This document shows, one piece after another, positions 1 to 11,221 of a DNA stretch of 64,000 bases. Numbering within the stretch: the first letter of the stretch is position 1; each line of letters starts with the position of its first letter. The notes under the pieces are model-generated. The model was not told where the DNA came from. It worked only from the letters and a program-made list of their open reading frames with translations, and did not search any database. Source of the stretch: Siphonodentalium dalli (lineage: Eukaryota > Mollusca > Scaphopoda > Gadilida > Siphonodentaliidae); assembly GCA_032622095.1 (NCBI GenBank), contig CP136061.1:18540991-18604990 (forward strand), given 5' to 3'. The translations under genes and the position numbers were made by a program.

Positions 1-1
1 T

Positions 2-2680
2 GAAGTAGTGAAGATAACAGAGGAACAAAAGAAAGAGATAAAAAAGAGAAACTATTCACCCAGTGGAGAAGAAAATGGAGACATTCAACTGGAGGAAGTG
101 GAAATGGCAATTAAAATGATGAAGAATGCATCGGCACCAAATCCAGATGAAGGTGTATATACAGACATTGTAAAAAGAGCAGGGTGTAACCTACACAAAG
201 CAATTTTCGTAATTATATCTACTGCGTGGGAAACTGGGCAGATTCCAAAAGCATTCAAAAGAGATTGGAAGAAGATGATTCCTAAACCAAACAAGGATGA
301 TTACCACAAAGCTAAATCATACAGACCTATAACACTTGAAAGTGTTATTGGGAAATTGATGGAAAGAGTAGTTCAAAATAGACTTAATTGGAAGATGGAG
401 GCATGGGGTGGAATGGCGAATACACAAGATGCTTACCGGAAATTGCGGAGCTGTCCCAATGGAGTACTCAGGATGGTACAGGCTGTGTACAACGGATGGA
501 ATGAAGGAAAGGCAGTTGTAGCTACAATAATGGATTATGAAAGTTGCTATGAGAGAATATGGAGAGGAGGATTGATGAAGAAACTGATAGAGATGAAAAT
601 TGATGGCCGAATGCTGTGTTATCTGAACGACTATCTGAATGAAAGACAGTACACAATTACAGTGAATCAACATACGTCCCAGGCTTTTCAGTCAAAAATG
701 GGAATACCACAAGGGTCGGTGATTTCACCTTTACTATGCAATGTATACACTGCGGACTCGCTGAAAAATGTACAGATAGAGGCACACAATGAATTTGCAG
801 ATGACACAGTGATGTAGTGGAGTGGGAAGGATGTAACTGAGCTAAGTGAAAGGGCTCAGAGATATATGGATACGGTAACAGACACTTGGTGCAATACATG
901 GAATATGAAGATTTCTGCGGAAAAAACAAAGGTGATGATTTTTAATCCACCCAGGAAAGAAGTTATAAAAGACATTAATTTGAAGATAGGTGGTAACAAG
1001 GTTGAAGTCACAGAGTGCCAACGGATACTTGGGATTGTGGTAGACAATAAAATGAATTTTAAAGAGCACATAAGGCATATGAAGAGGAGAGCTTATGCTG
1101 CAACAAAGAACACAATGGACTTCACTAATCCAGCCAAGGGACCATGTATGGATGTGAGAGTGAAGCTGTTCAATGCCCTGGTAAAACCATGTTTTGAGTA
1201 TGGAATTGCAACAGTTGTTGCTGCTAAGGATCAGTATGTAAAGGCAATGGAAGATGTACAGAGAGCAGCACTACTAAAGATAACAGGATGCATGAGAAGA
1301 TCTTCATCGGTGGCACTGGAAGTACTGACAAACACACTACCGGCTGATGTACTTTTTGATGCAAGGGTGGCGCAGGAGTATGCAAGACTAATTGCAAAGA
1401 ATAACAAACACCCATTGAAGACAGATTTTTATAAATGGAGGGTTGAGCATGAAGGTAACGAGAAGATTGCGAGTCCTTTCACACTAATGAAAACGTGTTT
1501 CAATACAATGCAGACAGGGTTAAAAGAGGAGAGCATTGAAGGTGATTTCACATTTGACAAAGAATTCATCTGTTTTGGACTCTCGAAGAGAGAAGTGGCT
1601 AGCTGTGTGGAAGAATGTGAAGACATGAAAGGAAACAAAGAAGAAGAGTGTCAAAAGGTGAAGACTTGGGTGGAAAACATGAAGGAGGGGCATATAGCTG
1701 TGTTCAGTGATGGGGCAACGAAAGCTAGACATGGAGAACATGGTAAAGGGGAGTCTGGTGCGGCGGCGGGGATTTTTATGGACGGAGAACGAAGAAACAA
1801 AGCAAGTGTGAAGGTATATGTTGGACCGATGTGTGCAGCTATAGAAGCGGAACTTAAAGGAGTAGAGATTGGGCTGGAGTATCTTATACAAGTCAGTGTA
1901 AGGAACAAGGAAATAAGAGTGTTTACGGACTGCAGAGCTGTCATTAAAATGGTGCAGTCACATGAGATTCCGAGAGAGCAGATAGAAGAAGTAGTAAGGA
2001 TAAGAAGACATATGCAGAATCTGAGCAAAGATGGGAATAGTGTAGACTACACATGGGTGCCTGGTCATATGGAGATAGAGGGCAATGAAATGGCCGACAC
2101 ACTTGCCAAAGATGCCTGTGTTACAAAACAATTTACGGCGGTTACAGAGTCAAACGAATGTAGTGCAGAACGTGTACCGAAGAGGGAGGCAAATAAAATA
2201 ATAAAAACTAAGGCAATTGAGAGATGGGACTACAGATACGAATTTGGAGAAGAAAGGCATATAAATCAGCATATAAATGAAGTTGGAAAAGTGAAGTTTT
2301 TCAAAGGGAAGTCGAGAAGAGTTGGAATGATCATCAACCAGCTGATAGCAGGACAACATCGATTACTTAGTAGCAGAGTAAAATGGGATAACAACTGCAC
2401 TACAGATCTGTGTGATGAATGTGAAGAGAGAGAAGACATCAACCATTACATTAACAGGTGCAAGAAGTTTGAGAGTGAGAGAGGAGTATTGGAAGAGAGT
2501 TACAGAACGATTTTATATGCGGGTGGCGATGAAGAGGTGAGGATGAGGCTACAAGTGCTTACGGGGAATGACACTGAGATGGAGGCAGTACAGAGAAAAC
2601 AGATGTTAGAGGCTTTCCAATCATACATTATATCTTCCAAACGTTTTGATGGAACTGATAGTACAGTTGTGGCAAAATAA
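2..2680 (+). pseudogene. LINE retrotransposon ORF2 fragment: reverse transcriptase + RNase H
   Basis: A single reading frame is open from the window edge and broken only by a TAG at 815-817, so the 5' part of the element lies outside the window. The reverse transcriptase shows a finger block with SYRPITL (near 325), a motif A region MDYESCYERIW (near 530-562) with the first catalytic Asp, the GIPQGSVISP motif (700-729) and FADD (793-804). The stop falls three codons after FADD. After the thumb comes an RNase H domain with FSDGA (~1700), AELKG (~1850), FTDCRA (~1920) and WVPGHMEIEGNEMAD (~2057-2098), giving the D-E-D-D catalytic set. A CCHC motif of form C-x2-C-x7-H-x4-C follows near 2410-2460. 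RT plus RNase H plus a C-terminal CCHC is the plan of I/Nimb/R1-type LINEs; the exact clade is not settled. The APNPDEG stretch near 140 departs from the usual APGPDG. Function inferred: target-primed reverse transcription, now inactive unless the TAG is read through. Confidence 0.88.
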
Positions 2681-2875
2681 ATAATTAACAATGTTACGCC
2701 TAACGCATGCGCACAAGAGTATTTTTAAATGTACAAGTGTATCACAGCACATAGAGTTAAGCACACACGAGAAAGTACACGAGAAGAGAGTACAACGAGA
2801 CCATTTATACTGGAATGACTTTACAGTCCAAGCAGTTAGAAGAAGAACAACAACAACAAATAATAATATTTAATT
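2681..2875 (+). mobile_element. LINE 3' UTR and simple-repeat tail
   Basis: The sequence after the TAA is non-coding and runs into short AAC then TAA-type repeats (2845-2875). Ends made of short tandem repeats rather than plain poly(A) are usual for I-type LINEs, which supports this as the 3' terminus of the preceding element. No target-site duplication could be checked because the 5' end is outside the window. Confidence 0.55.
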
Positions 2876-4728
2876 AATAATATTATAAGTAATCACTGTA
2901 GTGTAGTGTAATGCGCATAGTCTATGCGAATATACTTGTCAGGTCGGGCACAGGTGCCAAATGAGCTAAATAGCTCATTTGAGCTCATGTACTAGTACTA
3001 TCATGTAGCTAAATTGAGCTAAATTTGTAATGGGATTTATGTCTGTCTCTTCAGTTCAATGCCTACCTCGAAATGCTACGGCAACAGTATGCCGTGGCCC
3101 AGTTTGCTTCAGCAAATTATAGCTTCGGCAATGCTTATTGCCGTAGCCAATTATGAAGGCTGGAAATGTGAATATGTGCGTCGTTGATTATTGTGCTTGG
3201 GGACCCAGGCGGGACAACTAAAGTTAAACTATTATTGACCGTACCTTGAATTTGAAAATTATCTCCATATTGGAGGGGGGGTATGTGTTCGTGTTTATCC
3301 TCCATGCATGTAAGATGGCTCAAATGAATGGTGTTCTCAATAATGTCGCTATTTGACACGCTCTTTCTTATTGTTTTTTTCGGGAGATGGACTGTGTCGA
3401 TTTCATTTTGTCAATATTAATAAAAATAAGTTAGATATATACTAGTAGTAGTAGCCTGTCGACACAGACAAGATTGAAAAAGTTTTTAATAGCGTCATTT
3501 ATTTGTGTGTGAGCGGGATTTCATGCAACAAACAACGGGGGGAATGGGTCCGTGGGACAGACCCGCAGTCGGCCTGGCGGAAACCCTGCGTACTGTCTAC
3601 TGACTTCCGTTACTTGCTCGTTGCTATATAAATTATAATATATACATGTACATGTAATGATGTATAAACAAACCAGCGGCGTCACTTAGCCTTATGTCGA
3701 AATTTGGCAGTCAGTACATTCGCCCTGAATACATGTACTTTCAGAAATCACACATCACCCCTTATAGTTCGTGGACCCAACTACATGTAATATAACAGAG
3801 CTACCGGTAGACGCTCTCGATTAGTTGGTGGACCCAACTAATCAAACAGAGCTAGACACCCATATACTAACTCTATATCTATTACTATTCGAGGTGGCAA
3901 TTTTTTGTCTTTTAATTTTTAACGATATTAAAGATTAATAGCGATGCTATTTAGGGACTATATTTTATCCAGCACATTATATTTCAATTCCGCTAGTGGC
4001 CAGGCTTCGATTTCATGTTTTAAATTGTTATAGCATTTTGCAGTCTTGGCTTGTTGGGGCTTGACTTTCTCCACGAGGACATGTTGTTAACCCTTCGGTT
4101 GTAGATAAAACTGTGTAAAACAAACAAAGTATTCAATAATATCCGACATTTTCCGACGTCCGAAATAAATATCGTAGATTAATCGACTATGGAAATGGTA
4201 ATCGATTATCGGCTTTATCAACGGTTCATCGATTATACGATTAATCGTGGCACCCCTAATTGCAATCCTCTGTTCAACAAACTATTCGAGTCCTCCACTT
4301 ACGATTGTATCGTGGTCGTCTGAACATACACTAAGTTGTAACAGTTGTTCCCACAGTATGTTATACTTGTGATAGTTACTAGTACAGTATGCATGCACAG
4401 TGTTCACCTGCCCTGGCGTATTGTGATAATCACCAACCAATCATCAGAAATTAGGAAATGATGGAATCGAGATAAAAAAAGATGCATGCAAATTTCAATG
4501 ACGTGCCTAAAAACCAGGTAGAAAATGTAATGTTGCGAAAAATACATAATAATGCAATACTTCAGTATGGACAGTATGTCGTGATATAATATTAGTATAC
4601 GAACATTTGCAAAACTAACTGTCAAGACTCAAGCAAGGTTTCGTTTCGGTCAACATTGTGTGGCTATATAAATCACTAAACACTCACATGACGCAAACAT
4701 TCTATTATTGGCTGACCTCGGGTTAAGT
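2876..4728. other. non-coding stretch, no gene recognised
   Basis: AT-rich sequence with no convincing coding exon. It holds small palindromes: AAATGAGCTAAATAGCTCATTT-like at 2958-2982, and a GCTACGGCAA / TTGCCGTAGC pair at 3074-3152. The phrase gtggacccaacta occurs twice (3771-3783 and 3830-3842). Confidence 0.6.
4165..4258. repeat. possible hAT-like transposon end
   Basis: The stretch is rich in ATCGATTA/TAATCG motifs and ends with CGATTAATCGTGGCACCCCT. In reverse this begins AGGGGTGCCACGATTAATCG, resembling the CAGGGGTG-type termini of hAT elements. No matching left end or 8-bp target duplication was found, so this is a weak call. Confidence 0.25.
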
Positions 4729-4860
4729 CAGAACAAATCGTGTTATGTTCCAGGTGATGACTTGCTTTCACATGCCCAAGTTGTACCCACTAACCAAGTT
4801 GTCCCTACCATCTAGGAAGCCCAGGTTAGACCGTTAACTTCTGGGTTGCCCTGGCTGATG

Positions 4861-5254
4861 TACCCTGCTGGACAAAACAAGTGTCCATTGGCACCCCGGT
4901 GTATTTGCCGTTCGACCGTGGTGTCAGAGTTTGTAACTGCAGTTGAGCACCGCGGCTGAGCGGCAAGTACACCGCAGCCAAACGTCAAGTACACATGTAC
5001 ACCATGGCCGAAAAGCAACTACAACGGGGCCGCATGGCATGTACACCGTGGTTAGATTTCTGGTTTGTATTGTCTTTTTTCAGTTTAATGAATGTACACA
5101 GCGGTAACTACACCATGGCCGAATGGCAAATACACAGCGGCCCAACTGTAGTTAGCCGGTGGAGCCGCGATGTACCGGTAGTTGCATTTCGGCCGCGGTG
5201 GCAATGATAACCGCACCGTGGTTAAGTGGGACACTTGTTTTACCCAGCAGGGTA
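4861..5254. repeat. inverted repeat enclosing a degenerate GC-rich repeat cluster
   Basis: 4861-4886 reads as the reverse complement of 5229-5254, both carrying AAAACAAGTGTCC and the CCTGCTGG/CCAGCAGG block. The ~340 bp between them is much more GC-rich than its surroundings and is built from degenerate phrases such as tacaccatggccgaa and gcggcaagtacaccg in both orientations. Short ORFs here are repeat-derived. Confidence 0.65.
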
Positions 5255-5480
5255 AAAAGCTTGGTGAGAAAGCTTATGGTACATAAACCCGAGGCATCTG
5301 GGAGACTAGTGCCATATGGTATTTTCGTTAATCATCAACACCAAGATACCATATGCAAACAAACGCTGCCTTACACCGCCCACATTATTAGGTCAACTTT
5401 ACTTTGTAAAGTTTGAGCTATTGCCATGGCTTTGTCATCTGTGTGTACATGTATGCGTGTGTGCGTAATTCGTCAACAAT
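5255..5480. other. short spacer, nothing recognised
   Basis: Spacer between the GC-rich cluster and the 162-bp array. It includes an accatatg / catatggt pair (5314-5356) but no gene or known element. Confidence 0.5.
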
Positions 5481-5489
5481 ACAGCCTTA

Positions 5490-6935
5490 TACAGGCTACA
5501 GGTCGTACCTTTGGTCAGATCATTATGAAATTTCACATAGCTGTTGACATCAACATTTAGACCGGAACGATTCATTTGGATAAAAAACATGGCCACCAGC
5601 GGCCATCTTGGATTTCAATATTCAATCCATTAGAACGGTCTACAGGTCGTACTGTTCGTCTGATCATCATGAAATTTGTCATGGATGTTAATATTGACAT
5701 GTAGATGGGAACGAGTAATTTTGGGGTCATTCGACCAAAAAACATGGCCGTCGACAGCCATCTTGGATTTTACTCTTTGCATGACTAAATTATTTGGCAT
5801 GCCCTACAGGTTGTACCTTTGGTCGGATCATCATGAAATTTGTCTTGGATGTTAATATTTACATGTAGATGGGAAACGAGTACTTTTGGGGTCATTCGGC
5901 CAAAAAACATGGCCGCTGGCAGCTATCTCAGCTGACTATCTTAGATTTTACTCTTTGCGTGACTAAATCCTTTGGCACGGGCTACAGGTCGTACCTTTGG
6001 TCAGATCATCATAAAATTTGTCATGAATGTTGACAATGACATGTAGATGGGAATGAGTCATTTTGGGGTCATTTGGCCAAAAAACATGGCCGCCAGCAGC
6101 CATCTTGGATTTTACTCTTTGGATGACTAAATCCTTTAGCACGGGCTACAGATCGTAGCTTTAGTCTGATCATCATGAAATTTGTCATGGCTGTTTAAAT
6201 TGGACTGTAGATGGGAATGATTCATTTTGGGGTCATTCGGACAAAAAAACATGGCTGCCCGTGGCCATCTTTGATTTCAAAATTCAATCCATTAGCACAG
6301 GCTACTGTTCGTCTGGTCATCATTAAATTTGTCATGGGTGTTAATATTGACATGTATATGGGAACGAGTAATTTTGGGGTCATTCGGCCAAAAAACATGG
6401 CCGCTGGCAGCCATCTTGGAATTTACTCTTTGCATGACTAAATCCTTTCACACAGGCCACAAGTCTAACCTTTGGTCAGATCATCATGAAATTTGTCATG
6501 GTTGTTAAATATGACATGTAGATGGGAACGAGTCATTGTCCAGTCATTCGACCAAAAAACATGGCCGCCAGCAGCCATGTTGGATTTTACACTTTGCATG
6601 ACTAAATCCTTTGGCACGTGCTACAGAACGCACCTTTTGTCAGATCATTGTGAAATTTGTCATGGATGTTGACATTGACATGTAGATGAGATCGAGTAAT
6701 TTTTAGGTTATTCGGCCAAAATCATGGCCGCCAGCAGCCATCTTGGATTTTACTCTTTGCATGACTAAATCCTTTGGCATGGGCTACAGGTCGTACCTTT
6801 AATCGGATCATCATGAAATTTGTCATGGCTGTTGACACAGGCACGTAGATAACAAGTCATTTAAAATGTGTCCACTGGCAGCCATCTTGGATTTTACTCT
6901 TTGCATGACAAAATCCTTTGGCACACCCTACAGTC
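5490..6935. repeat. ~162-bp tandem repeat array, about nine copies
   Basis: The phrase aacatggccgcc...gccatcttgg recurs near 5588, 5744, 5908, 6086, 6248, 6396, 6558, 6722 and 6870, a spacing of about 148-178 bp. Each unit also has tacaggtcgtacctttggtc, gatcatcatgaaatttgtca, acatgtagatgggaacgagt and ttttggggtcattcggccaa. Copies diverge by substitutions and small indels, so the array is old. No unit codes for a plausible protein. Confidence 0.9.
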
Positions 6936-7280
6936 CACTTCCCTCATCCGATCATATCCAGACTTCATATTAATCTTGATATTGATCTTACTAGATGGAA
7001 GCTATCAAATGTTTTTAAATTTTATTGGAAAACATAGCCACCTGGATTTTACATCTGTAACCATCTTGGATTTAACTTTTTTATATACCGGTATACATGT
7101 ACCGGTATATGTATCTCTTCATGTTGATAATCTAGTATTACTTAGACATTTCAACTTTCCGCACCCCTAATCGCTCCACATTAAATTATTCCCTTTCCAA
7201 GTTGAGGTACAGTGTCATTGACACTTTCATTATATGAAGTACAGCTATGCTCTAATTAATCGACCCTCCTTAACGAGGTT
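6936..7280. other. decayed array edge, no gene
   Basis: The end of the 162-bp array decays here, and a palindromic ataccggtatacatgtaccggtat stretch lies at 7085-7110. No coding exon was seen. Confidence 0.5.
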
Positions 7281-7283
7281 GAC

Positions 7284-7400
7284 ATGCGGTATGACCGCGG
7301 TGTAATACCGCCTGACTGCGGTGTAATACCGCCTGACCGCGGTGTAATAACGCCTGATCGCGGTGTAATAACGCGGTCAGCCGCGGTATTGAAAACGCGG
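7284..7400. repeat. 21-bp tandem repeat with palindromic ACCGCGGT core
   Basis: About four tandem copies of a 21-bp unit (cgcctgaccgcggtgtaatac) occur, followed by more-diverged inverted copies (gcggtcagccgcggtatt). The core ACCGCGGT is a perfect palindrome. The short ORFs on both strands here only reflect the repeat. Confidence 0.8.
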
Positions 7401-7900
7401 GCAACCGCGTGGTCGCGGTTGAGTTTTTGGTGCCACTACCGCTGTGTAAGTTTAAACCACAGTAAAACCTAGCGTCCGTATCGCAACTGAGCATTGTAAA
7501 TTATCTGACAATAGACTGACATATTGCGCATGGAAAATATTAATCTGAAATTGAAAATAAATCGGTTCTAATTTACCACGGTCCCGATTTCCTTAAGCGT
7601 GCCAAATAAAGAGCGTCTGTTTATTCGTGATATGGTATATGGATAAGGCGTGCACGATTAAGAATTAAAATGGCTTTTCGGTTCGAGCAAGATAATTATG
7701 CGATCGCCATGTGCACATTTCACCGACACAAAAATCATTTGGTTCAAGGAATTACGTGGGGACGTCAACCATTGAAGACGTCAGTACTCTAAAATAAATT
7801 TAGTTTGGCGCGAGGAATGAATGTAAGGTCAGTTTCTTTATTATTGGTGAAATGTTTTGAAAATCTAAGGGTACATTACTACCGGTACATTTATGTTTGG
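7401..7900. other. non-coding stretch, nothing recognised
   Basis: AT-rich sequence without a coding exon, a tandem repeat or a clear inverted repeat. Confidence 0.5.
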
Positions 7901-7904
7901 GATC

Positions 7905-8075
7905 ACCTCTAGATGGGAACGATTGAATTTGAACAATTTTCGATGAAATACATGGCCACTAGCAGGTATCTTGTGTTTTACTCTTTGCATCACTAAATTC
8001 TTTGGCACACCCTACAGGCCACAACCCTTCATCGAACTTAATATGGATCCTCGAGGTGACCTCTAGATAGGAATT
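7905..8075. repeat. detached copy of the 162-bp repeat
   Basis: The features tagatgggaacga, acatggccactagcagg, ttttactctttgcatcacta and ctttggcacaccctacaggc appear in the same order as in the array at 5490-6935. This marks one diverged copy about 1 kb away inside the same inverted-repeat-bounded segment. Confidence 0.8.
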
Positions 8076-8297
8076 ACCATTTTAGTTTTCATTGTTGGCA
8101 TACAAAGTTACAAACATCCCCGTGGTTGTGGGGTTCCACTATAATCAAAGTAATTGACTTGAAAAACAGGGTGATACCCCGGTGAAGACCATTGTATTGC
8201 TGGTAGTATACGGTATCCACAGTGGTATCAAGATGGTCACTGCAGTGGAGTTACGGTACCGTTTGGTCAGGGACGTGGCCAGAGGGTCTCCATTGTT

Positions 8298-8420
8298 GGG
8301 GGGGGGGCGGTGGGTGTCCACTTCGGGAAATTTCAACACTGCACCCCCTCCCCCTTGAATCTGACCAAAAACACAATTTTGCATAATTCCATTCGCACCT
8401 TGCACCCCCCCCCCCCCCCC
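8298..8420. repeat. opposed G10 and C16 homopolymer tracts
   Basis: A run of ten G (8298-8307) is followed by C-rich runs at 8343-8353 and a run of sixteen C at 8405-8420. The tracts could pair as an inverted repeat or form G-quadruplex/i-motif structures. Homopolymer lengths in assemblies are error-prone. Confidence 0.7.
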
Positions 8421-8737
8421 TTGCCCCTCAATGCTCAGGCCTAATAACCTAGATAAATTCATAAACCATGGTTCTATATACCGGTACCCGGTATCTGAAC
8501 CTGAAAATTCCATAAATACACATGATGTGTAAATGGGTTTGTCGATATGAGAGGGGATGGGTTCACATCAGAAGATTGTTTGCAAGATTGTCGGGATAAC
8601 TTGGTTACTGGGTACAACTTGGGCATGTGAAAGCGAGTCATCACAGCAGAAAACCTGGAACATAACACGATTCGTTCTGTGTCCAGTAAATATTTAGTAA
8701 CACATGTTTCCTATAAGAGATCTGAATACCAACTAAC

Positions 8738-9210
8738 TTAAAGGTACTCAATCCGAACAGAGGGTCCCCATCTCAACAGATTCCAACAACAACAATCCGA
8801 TCAGATGATATTACTATTTCTTTGGCTTTGGGGGTACAAAATATTTGATTCGAGTCGAGGAACCCATCAAACAAAGCTCAGAGTTATTAAATATTGATTT
8901 TTGAAATTTGTTATTTACTCGAGATGAGTACTAATAATTGCCGTAATCTGCTCTGGATGTGTACTCCAAAATCTATTCAAACAGACAAGGATGGATAACT
9001 CTAAAATCAAGTGGTAATAACAGCGCAATTTTGACTGAGTTCTGGGTCAGATAATATTCCCGATAATGAAAAATAATAGATTTCTAAAATCGATATCTAA
9101 CAAATCTGAGCTTTGATGGGTGACTTCCTCGACTCGAATCAAATATTTTTGACCCCCGAAGCCATTGAAATAGTAATTGAGAGGAGTTTTATCGGATTGA
9201 GTACCTTTAA
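8738..9210. mobile_element. MITE family F1, copy 1 (TTAA ends)
   Basis: A 473-bp element with perfect 19-bp terminal inverted repeats, TTAAAGGTACTCAATCCGA and its complement, including the TTAA at each end. The inner arms are also partly inverted (gattcgagtcgaggaaccca against its complement near 9110-9140). There is no coding capacity. TTAA at both ends suggests mobilisation by a TTAA-targeting transposase such as piggyBac, but the termini lack the usual CCC start, so the superfamily is open. Four more copies occur in this window. Confidence 0.88.
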
Positions 9211-9338
9211 TGTTACCAGTCAATGTGATTATGTCCCAAACCATGTGAACTCAGGATTAGACGCATGGCCAAGTTTGTGCCACACTCAGGAAGATTATAA
9301 TCCCCACTCTATGCTAAACCAGGTCATACATGTGTATT

Positions 9339-9879
9339 ATACCAGCGCCGAAGCCGACCCACCCAAACTCAGTTGCGGTAGTTTATGACAAAAAATTTGC
9401 TTTAGTATATCTGGGATAAATCGCAACCATCTTTCATACGGTACTTTGCGATAATTACTTTGCGATATTATCTTTGACTGATAAATCACAAACAAATTTG
9501 CGACACTTACCTTTGCCATTGCAAAGGTATGTTAATTTGTTTGCAAAGTAATTAACAGTTTTTATCGCAAAGATGATTGCTATTCTGTTATATAAAATTG
9601 CGAAGTATTTTACGATCTATCGTAAAGATGTTTGCAATTTATCGCAAAGTTTTGCAATTTATCAACATGTATTTTTAAATAGATATTTGGAAAGTGACAG
9701 GAGGGTTTTCAAAACTTGAACCCAAATTTGTTTGTGATTTATCATCAGTCAAAGATATCGCAAAGTAATTATCGCAAAGTATGAAAGATGGTTGCGATTT
9801 ATCCCAGATATACTAAAGCAAATTTTTTGTCAGAAACTGCCGCAACTGAGTTTGGGTGGGTCGGCTTCGGTGCTGGTAT
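9339..9879. mobile_element. foldback element with ~160-bp near-identical arms
   Basis: 9339-9503 and about 9718-9879 are inverted copies that agree over almost their whole length, beginning ATACCAGC(A/G)CCGAAGCCGA. The ~215-bp loop is packed with TATCGCAAAG and its complement in both orientations. No protein is encoded. The high identity of the arms suggests recent origin or ongoing gene conversion. Confidence 0.85.
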
Positions 9880-10240
9880 TCCAGTCCCTATGTTGTTAGT
9901 TTGATTTAAAATTTGGGAAAGTCGAAAAATTATTAAAACAAAAAAACAGCGGTGTTTGAACAGGATGTCAATACATTAGCTGACAGTGACACTCGAAAAT
10001 CTTGGCGCAAATGCTGAGCTGCTTTTTTGTCCATAGTAGTTAGTACCGTGTATAATATTGTTACTTCATTTTCAGGATTTCCAAATTAAACCAATGGAAC
10101 TTTGGGAGCGCTTTGTTGGGTTTGAGTTTCTGGGTCAATAACAATGGCTGCATAATTAAGGAGACACACGTCTATGTATTTCATGTTTAAATAGTAGTTG
10201 TATCAGTGTATACTATATGTACATTGTTGTTTATTATTGG
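9880..10240. other. non-coding stretch, nothing recognised
   Basis: AT-rich sequence with no coding exon or repeat that could be defined. Confidence 0.5.
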
Positions 10241-10247
10241 GGGGGGG

Positions 10248-10520
10248 TGGTGTCTGGGTTGGTCAGTGGTCCAATGAGCACGGTACCGGTCACCAAGCTG
10301 TAGGACCTGAGCTAGTGACTGACATGGGTTCGATTCCTATGTGGCGACCTCTGTCCAACTTCTTGCCTGAAGAAAACTTTCTGATCGGCGGAGTACATAT
10401 GATATGTGCAGACGGTGCATCGTGACTACCTATTGTAGGTGACTAACCATAGATCACATGGTTTCCATCAACAATAAATGATCTGGCCTCATTGTTATAT
10501 CGCCTTAGTTGTGGAAAGCA
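10248..10520 (+). mobile_element. tRNA-derived SINE (probable)
   Basis: A TTGGTCAGTGG sequence (about 10259-10269) resembles the A box of a RNA polymerase III promoter, and GGTTCGATTCC (10327-10337) is a consensus B box. A non-tRNA body follows. The wide A-to-B spacing and lack of a cloverleaf fold argue for a SINE rather than a functional tRNA gene. The 3' end is uncertain. Transcription would be by Pol III on the plus strand. Confidence 0.55.
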
Positions 10521-10754
10521 ACAAAACCCCAAAAAATTTACTCAATGTTGCTACTGCCTTTCATTTATTTATTTTATATTTGTGGTTTTACGTGGCTTCC
10601 TACAATTAAGCGATATCACAGCAAAGGCAGATTAATTGTTGGTAGAGGAAAACATGTGTGCTACGGTACACTTAGTTGTGTACAATTCAGTACTTAAAAA
10701 ACAATTAAGTGATTTATGCACCATCTGCTCTCATGTTACGAATCACTGACCACT

Positions 10755-10975
10755 GTGAAGGTAGCCCATGTTTCATCTGTTAATATTCCCATGTTATTAT
10801 ACTAGTAATTAGATGAAAGTAGCCTGTGTTTCCTCTGTTAATATTCCCATGTTATTATACTAGTAATTAGATGAAGGTAGCCGGTGTTTCCTGTCCTTCC
10901 CATGTTATTATCATTAAATGTAGGTACACTGGTAGTCCATGTTCCCTCTGTTCCTCCCATGTTATTATCATATTA
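10755..10975. repeat. 58-bp tandem repeat, ~3.5 copies
   Basis: The phrase cccatgttattatactagta followed by attagatgaaagtagcc recurs at 58-bp spacing. The first two copies are nearly identical and the later ones are diverged and shortened. Confidence 0.8.
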
Positions 10976-10979
10976 TGCC

Positions 10980-11060
10980 TATGGGGGTCGGGCAGGGGGG
11001 GTATTTTTTACAGGCACTTATGCGGGGGGTGGGGGGTGGGTGGTTTGGTCGATGGGACTA
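10980..11060 (+). repeat. G-rich tract with several G-runs
   Basis: G-runs of five to seven occur repeatedly (gggggtcgggcaggggggg, then gggggg-t-gggggg-tggg-tgg). Four or more close G-runs on one strand are compatible with a G-quadruplex. No gene is associated. Confidence 0.5.
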
Positions 11061-11221
11061 ACAAACAATTTTTTCCGCAACTCAGAACTTTTTTCCTGCA
11101 AGTTTTTTGACTGTTTTTTTCAATGAATTTGGCTTAAAACACCTTAAAATAAGAGAAATAATGTAATTCTAACTGCTAAACTGACTGCAGGCAGTTATTG
11201 TGTTGTATTTTGTTGCAAATT

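Larger units (their letters stand above)
4729..8679. mobile_element. candidate ~3.95-kb element with long terminal inverted repeats
   Basis: 4729-4805 and 8593-8679 are inverted copies of each other. Both contain ATCGTGTTATGTTCCAGGT, CTTTCACATGCCCAAGTTGT and TAACCAAGTT in the same order when one is reversed. The right copy has an extra ~8 bp. Between them lie a second inverted pair, a ~162-bp tandem array, a 21-bp array and opposed G/C tracts. No transposase was seen, so if this is a single element it is non-autonomous. No clear target-site duplication was found. Two independent insertions of one short repeat in opposite orientation are the main alternative. Confidence 0.5.

Noticed and set aside
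10248-10345. Functional tRNA gene
   Set aside because: B box is good but no acceptor stem or anticodon arm could be folded; a SINE is more likely.
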